Source of the DNA: Hymenochaete sp. R1 | Lineage: Eukaryota; Basidiomycota; Agaricomycetes; Hymenochaetales; Hymenochaetaceae | Direction of reading: 5' to 3' | NCBI GenBank assembly: GCA_019400425.1 | Contig: JAFREE010000107.1 | Span: 1-64,000 of the forward strand | Length of the DNA stretch: 64,000 bases | Shown here: positions 1 to 12,012 of the stretch, one piece after another | Layout: each line of letters starts with the position of its first letter | How positions within the stretch are numbered: the first letter of the stretch is position 1 | Program-made: the position numbers and the translations under genes | The notes under the pieces: model-generated | The model's database searches: none | What the model saw: the letters and a program-made list of their open reading frames with translations, nothing else | What the model was told of the DNA's origin: nothing

Positions 1-1809
1 ACGTGACCCGTAATTACGGGCTCCAAAATCATCTACAACTCACTACGCGCTACGTGACTACGGGCACTACGCGTAGTCACTACGCGTAGCTACGCTACGA
101 ATGACAGCCCTACCGGACTCCCAAAGGAACGTCAGACTTAAGGCCTTCAATCACATCCGGGGACTGATGCTTGATCTCCAGACAGAAAACCCTGGAGAAC
201 GAGTCCACATCCTGGGATTAAGAATGGATAAGGATCATGATACCCACATGTTTACCAACCTGAGCGCCAAGTTGGATAGGACCAAGCCTCAGAACACGAG
301 GACAGAGACTGAAAGAACTTGAAAATCAATGCTCGCAAGTGTAACAATAGTAATAGCCTGCATCATGAATCATGATTGACTCCAGGAAGGTGAATTTGAA
401 ACCAGAACGCAGGCCGTCCGGCGTCCGCCATCGAAGTTCAAAACAAAACACCTCAATTGCGAAGTGACGCACCGACACCGTGACCACTCATTGGGCCATG
501 GCAATTTCCCGGGCCCATCAACAGCGAGAGGCTCGGATCGAATCGGGCCCAACATGACCACTAGCCTGAGCGTGATCTGACCCCCAACCCATCCACTGGC
601 GCGCATCCGCCGCCGTCGACGTGTGGGTTTTTTTGGGGGAGCCGCTACTGCAAAGCACTGGCATCAATGATGCGGCATCTCTGCAGACCAAGTCAAAGTA
701 GCTCTCGGGCTGCACCTCTAAAGATAAAGAAAGAACATCTCGGGTACGGGTTTTGGGGTCGAATACTTGCAGTGGCAAGTCTGCTGGCAAGGGAGAGGGG
801 GAAGCCTGAGCACTGGCATAAGCCCTAATAAAAATCGAAAGTGAGTCAGAGTATACATATACAAAAGACTCGCCCAGCTTCTCCGAGTCAAGTACACACC
901 TTCGAGTTCTTCGGAATAAGATACTCCTGAAACCAAGCACCGAAGAGCAGGGAGAGTCGAAGCTTGCGCTTGATAACCTGAGGATCGGAAACCAGAAAAC
1001 CAGAAAACAGATACGATCGGCACGGTGTACTAAAGTAATCGGAATCGAAAGAGAAAAAAAGACTGAATTTGCTTAGGACTGTCGGACTGTCGGACTGTAG
1101 GAATAAGATAAGGGATTCGTGACGTGTCGCGGTAGACAAAGGAGGGGGGAGGGTGAAAAAAGAGTAAACGAGTATAATGGGAAATGAGGTAAAAACAAAA
1201 CAAAAAAAGGAGAAAGAAAGAGAGGGTCTTTTGGTGCGGAACACTGCACTGCACTGCACTACATGTACACAATCGAATGGCGGCACGTACATACATACGA
1301 ACATACGGACATACATACATATATACATATATAACACGCTTGAAGTGTAAAGTGTAAAGTGTGAAGTGTCAGTTCAGACGAAGCACGAACTGGAATTGTT
1401 GATTGATTGTGAACCGGACGAAAGGACGGAGAGAGTACGAAAAGAAGATGGGAGAGGAGGCGGGATTAAGCAAGAAGGCGATTCGTAAGGAAGAAGAGAG
1501 GGGCAGGAGAGGAGATCTCTAGGCTGAAAAAAAAAGTAGAAATCCTGGGAAAGTGGAGAATCAAAACGACACGAAACGAAACGAAACGAAAGCAATCATA
1601 ACCATGACCGCGACAGTGTAAAAAAAACTAAACCAAGAAAACCCATACCATACCATACCGTACGTCCACCGCGTTCAAAGACAAAGTACGAGACGAACCA
1701 GATCCCCAAAAACCATCGATGCAGCGCCCTCCACCTCTTCCCCCCCCCCCCTCCCCCGCGGGCACCCCGCACCCGGTCCAGCCGAGCCCTCAGTCCTCAC
1801 CCTCACCCC
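1..1809. other. Gene-poor 5' edge, low-complexity DNA
   Basis: I see no supportable gene here. The first 100 bases hold several TACGCGTAG/CTACGCG palindromic units. A 73-codon plus-strand ORF at 101-322 has no recognisable domain. Bases 1241-1380 contain a triplicated CACTG unit, an ACAT microsatellite and GTGTAAA repeats. An 11-base C tract starts at 1741. Part of the right side is probably the 3' UTR of the Kelch gene, which ends at 1810 on the minus strand. Confidence 0.5.
66..100. repeat. Short TACGCGTAG palindrome cluster
   Basis: Two copies of CTACGCGTAG lie within about 25 bases, flanked by related CTACG/CGTAG half units and by TACGCGCTACGTG upstream. The units are self-complementary. 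This could be the end of a small inverted-repeat element cut by the window edge, or simple satellite-like DNA. No target-site duplication can be judged. Confidence 0.4.
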
Positions 1810-4364
1810 TCAATCAACATTAATCATAAACCCCGTCACCTGACTCAAATACGCCGAACTCGCCAAATCGAGCATATGCACGTCCTCATGCGCCGCGCGC
1901 CCGTCGTAGCCGCCAAAGAGCCACAAGCGGCCGTCGGCGAGGGCGGAGGCGTGGTAGCCGCGCGGGGAGGGGGCGGGTCCGCGGATGGAGCGGGGTTCGT
2001 ATTGGAGGGAGACTGTGTGTGGGGGGGAGAAGGGGGTGGACAGGAGGAATGGATGAGTTTGGGTGTAAGTGTTTTGTTTGGAGATAGGAAAGGGAAAGGA
2101 GAACGAACCGAGGTTGAAGAGAAGGAGCTCGTTCGTGTATTGCGAGCCGTCGTGGCCGCCTGCGATGAAGAGGTAGGAGCCGATCTGGGTCGCGGTGTGT
2201 GCGAGCCGTCTGTACGCCTTGTCGGCGTGCACGGCGCTCCAGTGCCATGTATCTGCATGCAAGCCAACCGAGCAGAACAGGATCGAAAGAGCAAAAGTGC
2301 GAAAGTGCGAAGGGGTTCGTCAGCAAACGACTCAAAAAACACACATACGCATATCCACCCCCAAGACCCAAACCTCCCAACACTCACCCAAATTCAAACA
2401 AAACACATCCGCGAACGTCTGCCTCCCATCGCTCCCCCCAACCACCACCATCACGTTCCCCACCAAGTTCGCCGTATGGTAGCCCCGCGGACTCGGCCTC
2501 GCCCCCGTCGTCTTCTGCTTCGCCCACCGCATCCTCTCCACGGGGACCGACACGTCGAGCACCCAGACGTCGTTCAGCGCCATCGCGCCGTTCCCGCCGC
2601 CGAACACGACCAGCAGGCGCTGTTTGTGTAGGACGGTCGTGTGTGCCCTGCGCGGCCGCGGGAGGGCGTCGGAGGGGGAGGAGTACGTTGTGGAGGGCGG
2701 TGGGGCGGACGTGCTGTCGCCGTCGCCGTCGTCGTCGGAGACGGGCGAGTCGGGGCCTGGACCTGTAGAGTTTGAGGTTGCGGTGCCGGCGTTGGCGGTA
2801 CTGCCGTTTACGGGGGCGAGAAGGGTGGAGAAGGGGACGCTTTTCCAACGTCGGGAGACGGTGTCGAGGATGAAGAGGGAGTTGTAGTACATGTTTCCTT
2901 GCCCGCCTCCGAATACGAATAGTCTGCGGTCGACGAGGGTTGCGGTGTGGGCCCGGCAAGGGGGCGGGACGTCGCCAATCGTCTCGGGGCGCGTCCATTC
3001 CATCGTTTCTGTATCCGACACCACCATCATCAGAAACGTGTCGCCCAACACGAGTGAAAAAAAGAAAACAAAGAAAGAAACAGAGCAAACACGCGCCCAA
3101 AAGACATAATTAATGAACGGAAAGCACACGCACCAACATCAAGACACAAAACATCCCTCCAAAACTCCTTATCATCGCACCCGCCAAACATCCATATCAC
3201 CGTATTATCCACCACCGTCGCGCTATGGCTCCGCATCTTGTGCGTCGGGTGGGCGCCCCACACAGGCGCGCGGCTCCAATACATCAGCGTCGGAGGCGCC
3301 TCGTCCGCGTCGTGCGCCGGCATGCGCTGCAGCTCGTCGGGGCCCAGATGGAGCGGCCGTGCGCGCGGGGAGGTTTTCTCGGACTTGCTTCGGCTGGTAG
3401 TACTGGTACCGTCGCGGGTCCGGGAAGCGTCTTTGGAGGGCCTCGTCGTCGCGGTGCTCGAGGACCTGTCTTTCCTCCCCATCACCGCCGTCGCCCCGTT
3501 CCCGCTCCCAGTCCCGGAACCACCCCTGTTTGAGCTCCCTTCGCCTGCGCTGAGCACAGACGCGCTGCCGATGGTCCGGCTCGAGCTCTTATGCGTCAAC
3601 GCGCGATCCCTTGACGAGTTTGTTCCCGATCCCGATGACGACGTGACGGACGGTTGGGTGGATGAGAGGGAGGGGGAGGGCGCGGTCGATGCTGGGCTTG
3701 TGACGGCGGACATGGCTGGCGAGTCTCCGCCTGTGATCGATGATGATGAGACGGACATGGATGGTTGGGGGATAGTGAACGAGGCAGTATTTCCACCGCC
3801 GAGATCACCACCGGAAACAGCAGTCGCATTCGCATTCGCAGACGCGGCCTGTGTGTTCACGCTCAGGTACCTAGCTGACGACGTCGTACGTGAGCGAGGA
3901 CCCGCTGATGAAGTTCCTGCTGCTGCTGATGATGATTTTGAAGAGGACGAAGAATGTGGTTGTAGGGGTGGTTGAGGCATTGACGGAGGTAGCTCGGAGT
4001 CGTGGCCGAGCGGGGTGATGGACGGGTCGATAGGGTCGAGCTAGAACATGAAAAGTGGATGAACGATCAGAAAGGAAGAGGAACGAAGGAAAGACAGAGA
4101 AACGAGGAGGAAGACGCAGTTAATCACATCAGAGGACGTGTGAAAGGGGAGGCGTGTACGTACCTGGGTGAGCTTGCGTGAGTGTAAATGCGAGTGCGTC
4201 GTGCTCGTGCTCGTTGTCGTCGACGACGACGACGAAGGTAGTGGTTTGACCTTTGAAGAGGAGGAAGAGGAGGAAGGATGGTGGAGGCGGGAAGGCAAGG
4301 ACGGGAGAGCTCTGAACGTCTTTCTGCTCTCACTCCCATACCCATTAGAGCCAGTACCAGTCAT
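1810..4364 (-). CDS. Kelch-repeat protein
   Basis: The predicted protein has 691 aa in five exons: 4364-4164, 4040-3134, 3008-2388, 2252-2109 and 2012-1810. All junctions keep frame with GT-AG introns. Residues 1 to about 310 are Ser/Thr-rich low-complexity sequence, probably disordered. Residues about 325-675 form six Kelch blades. Each has the RxxHxA-type strand, a double glycine (FGGG, VGGS, AGGH, FGGY) and a distal W or Y, so a closed beta-propeller is expected. Introns fall between blades. Known fungal relatives include Tea1/Ral2-like scaffolds in polarity or signalling. No enzyme motif is visible and the C-terminus lacks the long coiled coil of Tea1, so the partner is unknown. Many galactose-oxidase-like annotations of such proteins refer only to this propeller fold. 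Confidence 0.88.
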
Positions 4365-5952
4365 GGCCAGCCAGCTGGTGATCGATCGAATCTAATGATT
4401 TAATATTATTGTAAGCCAAAGCCAATGAGCTCACTTGCTCTGCACCCAGATCAATACTGATGGCCAGGAGTACTTTCTGCAGAAGTAGTATTTGAGAAAT
4501 ATCAGATTGCCCGAAGGGAAGGGGTGGAAGGACGAGAGTAGAGACTAGTAGAGACTATTGGATCAAAAACGCCGTCTTCACGAGGGTCTCTGTCTCTCTC
4601 TGTCGTCTCTCCTCTCGCTTAACCTTGAAGCTAGCCCGTTCAGTCACTCGCATAACTATCAAACTCTTACCCGGTCGTTGTCTAGGTACTACTCTCAACT
4701 CTTTCATGCAATTTTCTTCATCTCTGCACGTCTAATCGCATATGGCCACAGAATCCAACATAGTCTCATCTCAAAAGAGACAACACTCTTTCACTGACAC
4801 TAACATCCTTCAAAAACAAAACAATACTAACATTAATATCAACCATAACTATCTCTCTCACCCGACCCCGACTCGCATCTCGTGCATCTCACAGTACCAT
4901 ACAGTACCCGTCCCCACTGGCAGGCTCTCGCCATTACTGCCAGTACTAGTACCATTAATATCAATATCAATATCGCAGCCCGCACTTCAGGCTTCAGGCC
5001 TCAGGCTCCCGGTCCGGTTCCCCTTTTACCGTTTACGATAGCGACGCGACGAAGCCTCAGGCTGGCATGCGCGCGTAACTGTACTGTAACTGAGACCTTC
5101 AGACGAAGAAAAAAATAGGCTTGGGACGAGACGAGAGGGCGCCAGCCTGAGACCTGAGATGACGTCCTCCCGCACCGGCTCAAGAGAAGAGTCAAGAGTC
5201 GAAGAGCTATCGAGCATTGACAATGACATCGATCGAAGCCTTGCGTAAGATGACTAACCACTAACCAACCAGTCCCGCCTGCCAATATTAATGTCCGTGC
5301 CGTGCATTCGCCAGCGACTCTGCTCTGCCTCTGCCATGTGCGGCTTGCGTGTATTTGGAAGCGGAATTCGTAATATTAATGGTAAAACTTCTCGTTCTCA
5401 ACTTCTCTTCTCATTCGCGTGCAAAGCGCACGTGCGATCGTTCGGACAAGCTTAAGGAACACTAGTACTGGAACACTGGAACACTGGACCTTGAAACCTT
5501 TCTTTTGGCGAAATCAAATCGGAAACCGGCAAACGGGAGACAGGGAGACGAGGGAGACGGGGACATCTCCGAGGGAAGGGGAACGGAGCGCCGAACGAGC
5601 GCCGACGCGAGTGAATTCGGGACTCCGGTCCGGGCTTCCACCCCCCTTACTTTGAAGTTTGAGGTGTTGAAGTTCAGGGAAAGCCGGCGGCTCCTCCCCC
5701 TAGGCCTCCCCTTCTTTGCTTTGCAGTGGCCCGTGGGGCGGTCCTTCTGATAATAATTCTGCCAGAGCCAGAGTGATAAATGATGCATGGGATGTTCTCC
5801 CTTTTTTTGGATTCGACGATGAAAATGCGAGAATAACAGATAAGATATACGTATTTTGCGATGCATTGGGTTTCACGTTCCAAGTGTTCCCCGCGCCCCG
5901 AACAACACAACAATTTCATACTCCTACCTCCAAAGACTCAGTCGGCTCCTGC
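4365..5952. other. Intergenic region between Kelch and ALG9 genes
   Basis: No gene is supported. The left part should hold the promoter and 5' UTR of the Kelch gene. CT-rich tracts lie at 4560-4720 and short ATCAAT/ATATCA repeats at 4830-4975. The right end is the 3' flank of ALG9. Several short ORFs on both strands lack codon bias, domains or splice logic. Confidence 0.45.
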
Positions 5953-8367
5953 TCACCCATCAAACACACCCCTCCTCCTCAACAAACAATACTCCCCAAA
6001 CTCGTTATAATTCTGCCACCACTTCCCAGGTACCCACAACGCGCGCGTCAGCACAGAAGAATGCGACGCGTCAAGGAACGGGACGCAGTGTACGCGCGAC
6101 CAGGTCTCCGTATCGGTCACGTAGCGGGGTTCGTGCGTGCTCGGGCTCGGGCTCGTGGATGGGTGGAGAGGAAAGTCGAGGTCGATGAGGTAGTGGCAGG
6201 TGGATACGTTGACCTGTAATAATCAGAATCAGAATCAGAATGAGAGACGTCAGTGCCAGCGTGCGATAAACAACGTACATAATGCCTCGGATCTTCTTCG
6301 TTCAAATCGTTCAGGTCCTCGGGCACGATCCTCGTCCCATCCCTAGCCCAAGCACTGCTCCCATTCGAGCTCCTCTCAAAATGCCGCGGAAGCATCCCAT
6401 CAAACTCACTCTTCACAAACTCAACGTTCACTCCATCCGGAACGAGGAAATGACTCGGGAATCGATACCATTCCTTCCCCAAACACACCGTCAAATTGAA
6501 TGTCTTGATCGCACTCAAATCTACCCTCGTCGTCTGCTCCTCATCGTGGCTGTTCCGTCGTTTATTCGGTGCTGGAGGTAACGGGGGAGGAAGAATACCC
6601 GATACGTTCAATACACGAACGAGCTCCTGTTCCTCAAACTTGTGTGCAATCTCCAATGGTGCGTGGTAATAATAGCTATGCGCTAGTATACGCGATAATG
6701 AAATTGCGCAGGTCGTGAATACGATAACGAGGGTGGTGAGTCGGAAGATCGATGTTCGAGAGGCTTGGTAGGGCGAGTGAGTGTATCCAATGAAAGCCGT
6801 CTCGATGTATCCACGGAATAGGAAAATAGTGACGGCGGCGTTGAATGCGAGGAAAGGGTAAGCAGGGAAGAAGAATCGTTCTTCTTTGTGTGGTTGGAGT
6901 GTGAGGAGAATGAACCAGATATAGAATGGAGCGAGACGGATGGAGAGGAGAGTATACGGAGAACTGCGTTTACCCTGTTCCTTGTCCTTTTCTTTCTCTG
7001 CAGTCGAGGTTGAAAGTAATACACCACCGACTCGTTTGTTATCCATGAAATAAGTGAGAACGAGAGATGGGAGTGAGATCAAAGCCAAAGGTGTGACGAT
7101 GTTGAAATTGAGGAGCAGATTGAGGAGATAGAAGTACCAAGGCTCTGTGCCGTATAATTCTGGTCCACGAGAATCACCACCAAGGAGGTTGTATTTGATG
7201 ATATTCCATGGGACTATGTTAAATCGACCATATGCCAACGAATCGATTGCAATGACTGGTATCTATGTTATAGACTTTAGTAACGATGTCGCTTATGTTT
7301 ATGGTTATGCCAAGACTTACGAAAAGGAGAGAAGCACAAGCTACTGCTGTGTACAAGCGAACGACACGCGATAGGAACCAAGCTTTCCATTTATCAGGCA
7401 ATACACGATCACTTCCGTGGACGAATAGCTCTTCCAGTACGAATGGAATCGAGAGAGCGAGAGAGAATGGCCATCCGACAATAGCACCTAAAGCGAAGAA
7501 GAGGGTTGTGTAAAGCGTGCGATTCTTGTTCTCAGAAGCAGGGGTTTCCAATGCATATGAGAATGCCAACGTGTTTGCGAACATTGCAAATGTAGAAGGT
7601 AAGAAGGCTAAGGAAAACAAATCAGTTGTATCATAGATTCAATACATTAACAGACATACCGGTGGCTGAGCCCCACATGCCTGCACTGAACAACAGAATG
7701 AAAAAGAAGTAACGACCGACTCTGAAGTTGATCTTTTCCATGACAGCCCGGTAAAGCTTTGCCTCGCAGTAAGATGACGCAAATGCAAAGGCGATACGCA
7801 AGGCGAAGAAAGATGCTCTCTACACTTTCTGTTAGTTTGAGTTCATTCACGAAACAGAGATACAGATGCACCTTGTCGAGATTCAGGAGTTTGGTGAGAG
7901 CAGTGGCAGGGAAGAGATGAAGCATAATGTATGCCCAACTTCGAATGGCATAGACTGGTGAAGTCTCCCAGGTTTGGAAACCGTATCCTCTATCGAGATA
8001 ATGCAACGGTTCCCAGAAATTGTACACTACAAGACATAAGACTCGTGGAGGTTGAAGAGTAGCGTTTCGCACCTTCATCACAGTCGGAAATATTAGAGTA
8101 CATTGCACCGCTCACCCTTACCAGAAGGAGGATTCGTAGCGCCAGGGAGAAGCTTGGACACCATGGTGCCCTCTGAGATCTACACGATGATTCGAACGCT
8201 TCTTAGATATGGTTCTGAGAGCGCCTGTTGTCATGTACACACCTCCGAACCTGGTCCTGCAGTAGGCCATCGTGCCGTGCCAGAAGTATTCTTGCATTCT
8301 TCTTTACTGAAGGATCCTTTTCTCGTTTTGCGAAACGGATGGACTCCGTACCCGGAGGCAGGCTCAT
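5953..8367 (-). CDS. ALG9: Alpha-1,2-mannosyltransferase ALG9 (GT22)
   Basis: This is the ER membrane enzyme that adds alpha-1,2-mannose from dolichyl-phosphate-mannose to the lumenal lipid-linked oligosaccharide in N-glycan assembly. Seven exons join in frame to 687 aa: 8367-8251, 8172-8073, 8026-7872, 7819-7660, 7607-7321, 7262-6279 and 6213-5953. The GT22 signature lies in the first lumenal loop: an acidic D69-C-D-E72 motif, then NFWEPLHYLDRGYGFQTWE. Further ALG9-like blocks are GTEPWYFYLLN, QPHKEERFFFP and CLGKEWYRFPSHFLVPD. Many hydrophobic segments fit a polytopic protein. The start at 8367 was chosen because the 39-codon first exon leads in frame into the conserved helix before DCDE. 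An AATCAG repeat lies in the last intron. The gene is divergent from BiP. Confidence 0.93.
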
Positions 8368-9341
8368 GTTGAAAGCGCTGGAAAGGCGCTGAGCTCTGTG
8401 GATGAAAGGAGTACTGGAGGACTATGCACAGTAGGGTAGGATAGACAGTATGTAGATGGGGATAGGGTGGAGAAGACGAGACGGATTCTCGAACATCCCG
8501 GAGGCAAATCGCGCAAAGTCCTCCAGAGTCCTCGCGTCATAAAGATCGACGACTATCGGCGCTTTTGCTCTTGGCTCTTGTCGGCAGCTCTTTCAGCTTC
8601 GTCGAGAGCCTCAAGACCATTCTAAACTTTCAAGTGTAAGATGAAGGGTACGAGAGTAATACATATTCATGAGCCAGCCACAGAATGAAGCGTCATTGTC
8701 TATCGAATAGTTAATTGCGCGCTTCTACACTACGTAGCTGCAATGGGATGATTTACATGTATATGCATATGCAAAACGGATCTGCAGACATTTGCAGGGA
8801 TAGATGATATGCGAACGAAAGTATTTTGATACAAACGAAACACTGTGAAGCACTTGGAAGGAAGTGGGGGAGCAGGGAATGGATGCTACGTGTAGCTACG
8901 TGTAAGAAGCTGTGCACGTATGCGTGTCCACTGTGCGTTGTCCTTCCACAGGAAGAGAGGGTGAAGCGCCTCAGAGAAGTAAAGAGCCCGTCCCTATGAA
9001 AAGTAACAAGGTAGAGTGTGCCGAACGGGCATCGTCAGCGACGACAGCGAGGTCCATTGCTGAGCCTGCGTCTGTGCTCGACGCAAAAATGCACTCGAAA
9101 ACTCATCACTGGCGGTCTGTTCTCGTGGAAGAATCAAGAAAACCCTCGAGAACACCGACGAAATTTGCTTTTGGGGGCGGCGTGGCGTGAGAAACGATCA
9201 TGTGACTGCCTACGTGTAAAAAGTATATGTGTCGTGGATTTCGTTCGACGTGGCATCTGCAGATCCTTCGCCAGTTAAAAGCGCGAGACTGCTCATGCAG
9301 AGTCCGTCTACCCACCTTCTCCTCCATCCACCATCATCACC
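8368..9341. promoter_or_regulatory. Shared intergenic region of ALG9 and BiP
   Basis: This 974-bp stretch separates two divergently transcribed ER genes and must contain both promoters. It holds several ACGTG cores: CTACGTGTAG near 8887, CTACGTGTAA near 9210 and GACGTGGC at 9248-9255. The BiP side ends in a CT-rich tract just before the ATG, which is common at strongly expressed fungal genes. No convincing gene is present. Confidence 0.5.
9248..9255 (+). promoter_or_regulatory. Candidate unfolded-protein-response element
   Basis: The sequence GACGTGGC resembles the ACGTG-type core bound by bZIP factors of the Hac1/XBP1 class. It lies 87-94 bases upstream of the BiP ATG, and a second CGTGG core is about 15 bases further upstream. 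Assignment as a UPR element is inference from position and the known induction of BiP genes. Confidence 0.3.
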
Positions 9342-11665
9342 ATGTCCCGTCTTCCTCGTCGTCCAACGAGGCTACGTGCCAGACGTGTAGCTTCTTCTGT
9401 CTCGTTATTGTGTCTTGCTTTTATTGCTCTGTTCTGTTTATGCCCTTTGGCAGTAAAAGCTGAAGAGGACCCTCGGGCAGAGTACGGCACTGTTATTGGT
9501 ATTGGTCAGTGCATCTCAATTGCTATTATTCTATATTTATACTGATAAGCTTTTAAGATCTTGGTACAACGTAAGTAAGCAGTATGTTGCATCGAGGGGC
9601 GGCGACTGACCACGTTCTATGCTGTCTACAGTTATTCTTGCGTAGGGTATGTATCATCTTTTTGCCCAATTGTCTTCCACCGACTGATGGACTGATGGTT
9701 TCCTACAGTGTTACTCGTGGCGGACGTGTTGAAATTATCGCGAACGACCAAGGTCACCGTATCACCCCGTCATGGGTCTCATTCACTGACGACGAACGGC
9801 TGATTGGTGACGGTGCCAAGAACGCATTCCATTCGAATCCTGAAAACACTGTTTTCGACGCCAAACGACTTATTGGACGAAAGTTCAGTGACCCCGAAGT
9901 CAAACGCGATATGAAGCACTGGCCTTTCAAAATCGTCGAGAAAAGCGGAAAGCCGTCAATTCAAGTTCAACACAAGGGCGAGGAACGTTCATTCGTACGT
10001 TCTCTTCTGCTTTCCATTGTTGCGTGTTACTGATAAGAATATTTAGACTCCTGAGGAAATCTCCGCTATGGTCTTGACGAAGATGAAAGAGACCGCTGAA
10101 GCCTATCTCGGGAAGAAGGTCACTCACGCGGTCGTTACCGTCCCGGCTTACTTCAATGATGCTCAGCGCCAGGCTACCAAGGATGCTGGCACGATCGCTG
10201 GTCTTCAAGTCCTTCGTATCGTAAACGAGCCAACAGCGGCAGCAATCGCATATGGTCTCGACAAGAAGGGTGGTGAGCAGCGTATCATTGTCTACGATCT
10301 TGGTGGTGGAACCTTCGATGTTTCCCTTCTTTCTATCGATGAGGGCGTATTCGAGGTTCTCGCGACGGCAGGTGACACTCATCTCGGTGGAGAGGACTTT
10401 GACAACCGTCTTATCGATTACTTCGTCAAACAATACAAAAAGAAGACAGGTACCGACGTTTCTTCGAATCTCCGTGCTTTGGGCAAGCTCAAGCGTGAGG
10501 TCGAGAAGGCCAAGCGTACGCTCTCTAATCAGCAGTCAACGCGTCTTGAGATTGAATCCTTCGAAAATGGTAACGACTTCTCGGAGACGCTCACCCGTGC
10601 CAAGTTCGAGGAGATTAACTTGGATCTTTTCCGCAAGACTATGAAGCCCGTCGAACAGGTTCTCAAAGACGCTCACGTCTCCAAGGACGAAGTCGATGAA
10701 GTCGTCCTCGTCGGCGGTTCCACTCGTATCCCGAAGGTCCAGCAACTTCTTAAAGAATACTTCGGAGGCAAGGAGCCCTCAAAGAGCATTAATCCCGATG
10801 AAGCTGTCGCTTACGGCGCTGCTGTCCAAGCTGGCATTCTTGCTGGTGAAGAGGGCACTGGAGACGTCGTTCTTATCGATGTCGCTCCTCTCTCCGTCGG
10901 CATTGAGACCACTGGTGGAGTTATGACCAAGCTCATCTCCCGTAACACTGTTGTCCCTACCAAGAAGCAACAAGTGTAAGTACTACATTTATTCGTATTG
11001 TGCAGATTCTCATTCTTTTTTATTGCAGCTTCTCGACCGCCGCCGACAATCAGCAGACAGTTCTGATCCAGGTGTTTGAGGGAGAGCGTTCTCTGACGAA
11101 GGATAACAACCTTCTCGGGAAGTTCGAACTCAACGGTATTCCTCCCGCGCCTCGCGGTGTTCCCCAGATTGAGGTCATCTTCGAGATCGACGCGAATGGT
11201 ATCATGACTGTCTCCGCCGCCGACAAGGGTACTGGCAAGTCGAAGTCGATCCAAATCAAGAATGAAAAGGGACGTCTTTCCGATGAGGAGATCGAGCGCA
11301 TGGTCGCGGAGGCCGAAGAGTTCGCCGCTGAGGATGAGGCTATCAAGAAGAAGATCGAGGCCATGAACTCGCTCTCCAACTTCGTATACGGCGTCAAGAG
11401 TCAGCTCGCGGACCAAGAGGGTCTCGGTGGCCAGCTCGACGATGACGACAAGAAGACGATTCTCGCGGCAGTGAAGGAGACCACGGACTGGGTGGAAAGC
11501 GAAGGCGCTTCGGCCTCATTAGAGGAGTTGGAGGAGAAGCTTGCGGAGGTGCAGGCTGTTATTAACCCGATCACGAGCAAGCTCTACGGTGGTAGCGGTG
11601 GAAGCTATGCCTCAGGCGATGACGATGATGACCAGGAGCCGTTCAGGAACCACGACGAGCTGTGA
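9342..11665 (+). CDS. KAR2: ER chaperone BiP/Kar2 (Hsp70)
   Basis: This lumenal Hsp70 binds unfolded secretory proteins in an ATP-dependent cycle. Six exons join to 680 aa: 9342-9504, 9558-9570, 9632-9646, 9709-9994, 10047-10975 and 11029-11665. Exons 2 and 3 are only 13 and 15 nt and rebuild the ATP phosphate-binding loop GIDLGTTYSCVGV. Residues 1-40 are a basic, then hydrophobic signal peptide ending AVKA. The ATPase domain carries [38 protein letters not shown] and [12 protein letters not shown]. The substrate domain follows, and the C-terminus is the ER retention signal HDEL. Length and motifs are typical for fungal BiP. Induction by ER stress is expected from the family; see the candidate promoter element. 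Confidence 0.98.
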
Positions 11666-12012
11666 TGAGTTGCCGTGTCTACCTATTCGTCTTTTGATGA
11701 GTATTACTATTCCTTTGTCTCTTTACTCTTCCTTAATGTATGACGTGAGCCAAAAATGGAGTGTGCGTAGAGTATCACATTCGTTAATAGAAATGAAGGA
11801 ATTTCTTTTTTCGCTCTGAATAATAGCTTATGTGTGTGATAGCCTGAAGCTGGGTGACCAGGGTGAGTGATGCAACGCGATCACGAGATCGCGCCGTGCA
11901 GTCGTTAACAAAAACAAACATTCGTGTTTCACAACTTTCTTTTTTACCCCTCCATTCTCATGTAACCGATAAGTTCAAAGGAACGTTGAACAAAGAACGT
12001 AACGACTCGAGA
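11666..12012. other. Short intergenic spacer
   Basis: This is the BiP 3' flank and the 5' region of the next gene. The plus-strand reading frame is open upstream of 12013, but the first ATG with a charged, gene-like N-terminus is at 12013. No other feature is seen. Confidence 0.5.

Noticed and set aside
518..1337. Several overlapping minus-strand ORFs of 96-149 codons
   Set aside because: They overlap each other in different frames over low-complexity and microsatellite DNA, lack domains, and show no splice partners.
1876..2631. Plus-strand ORF of 251 codons
   Set aside because: It runs antisense through exons of the Kelch gene, where GC-rich codons keep other frames open; its sequence has no domain.
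3238..3975. Plus-strand ORF of 245 codons
   Set aside because: It lies antisense to the Ser-rich second exon of the Kelch gene and reads as an acidic low-complexity shadow.
5001..5866. Overlapping ORFs near the ALG9 3' flank
   Set aside because: They have no domains, no consistent start context and no conserved exon junctions.
10811..11416. Minus-strand ORF of 201 codons inside BiP
   Set aside because: It is antisense to strongly conserved Hsp70 coding sequence and spans a BiP intron; codon bias of the plus strand explains it.
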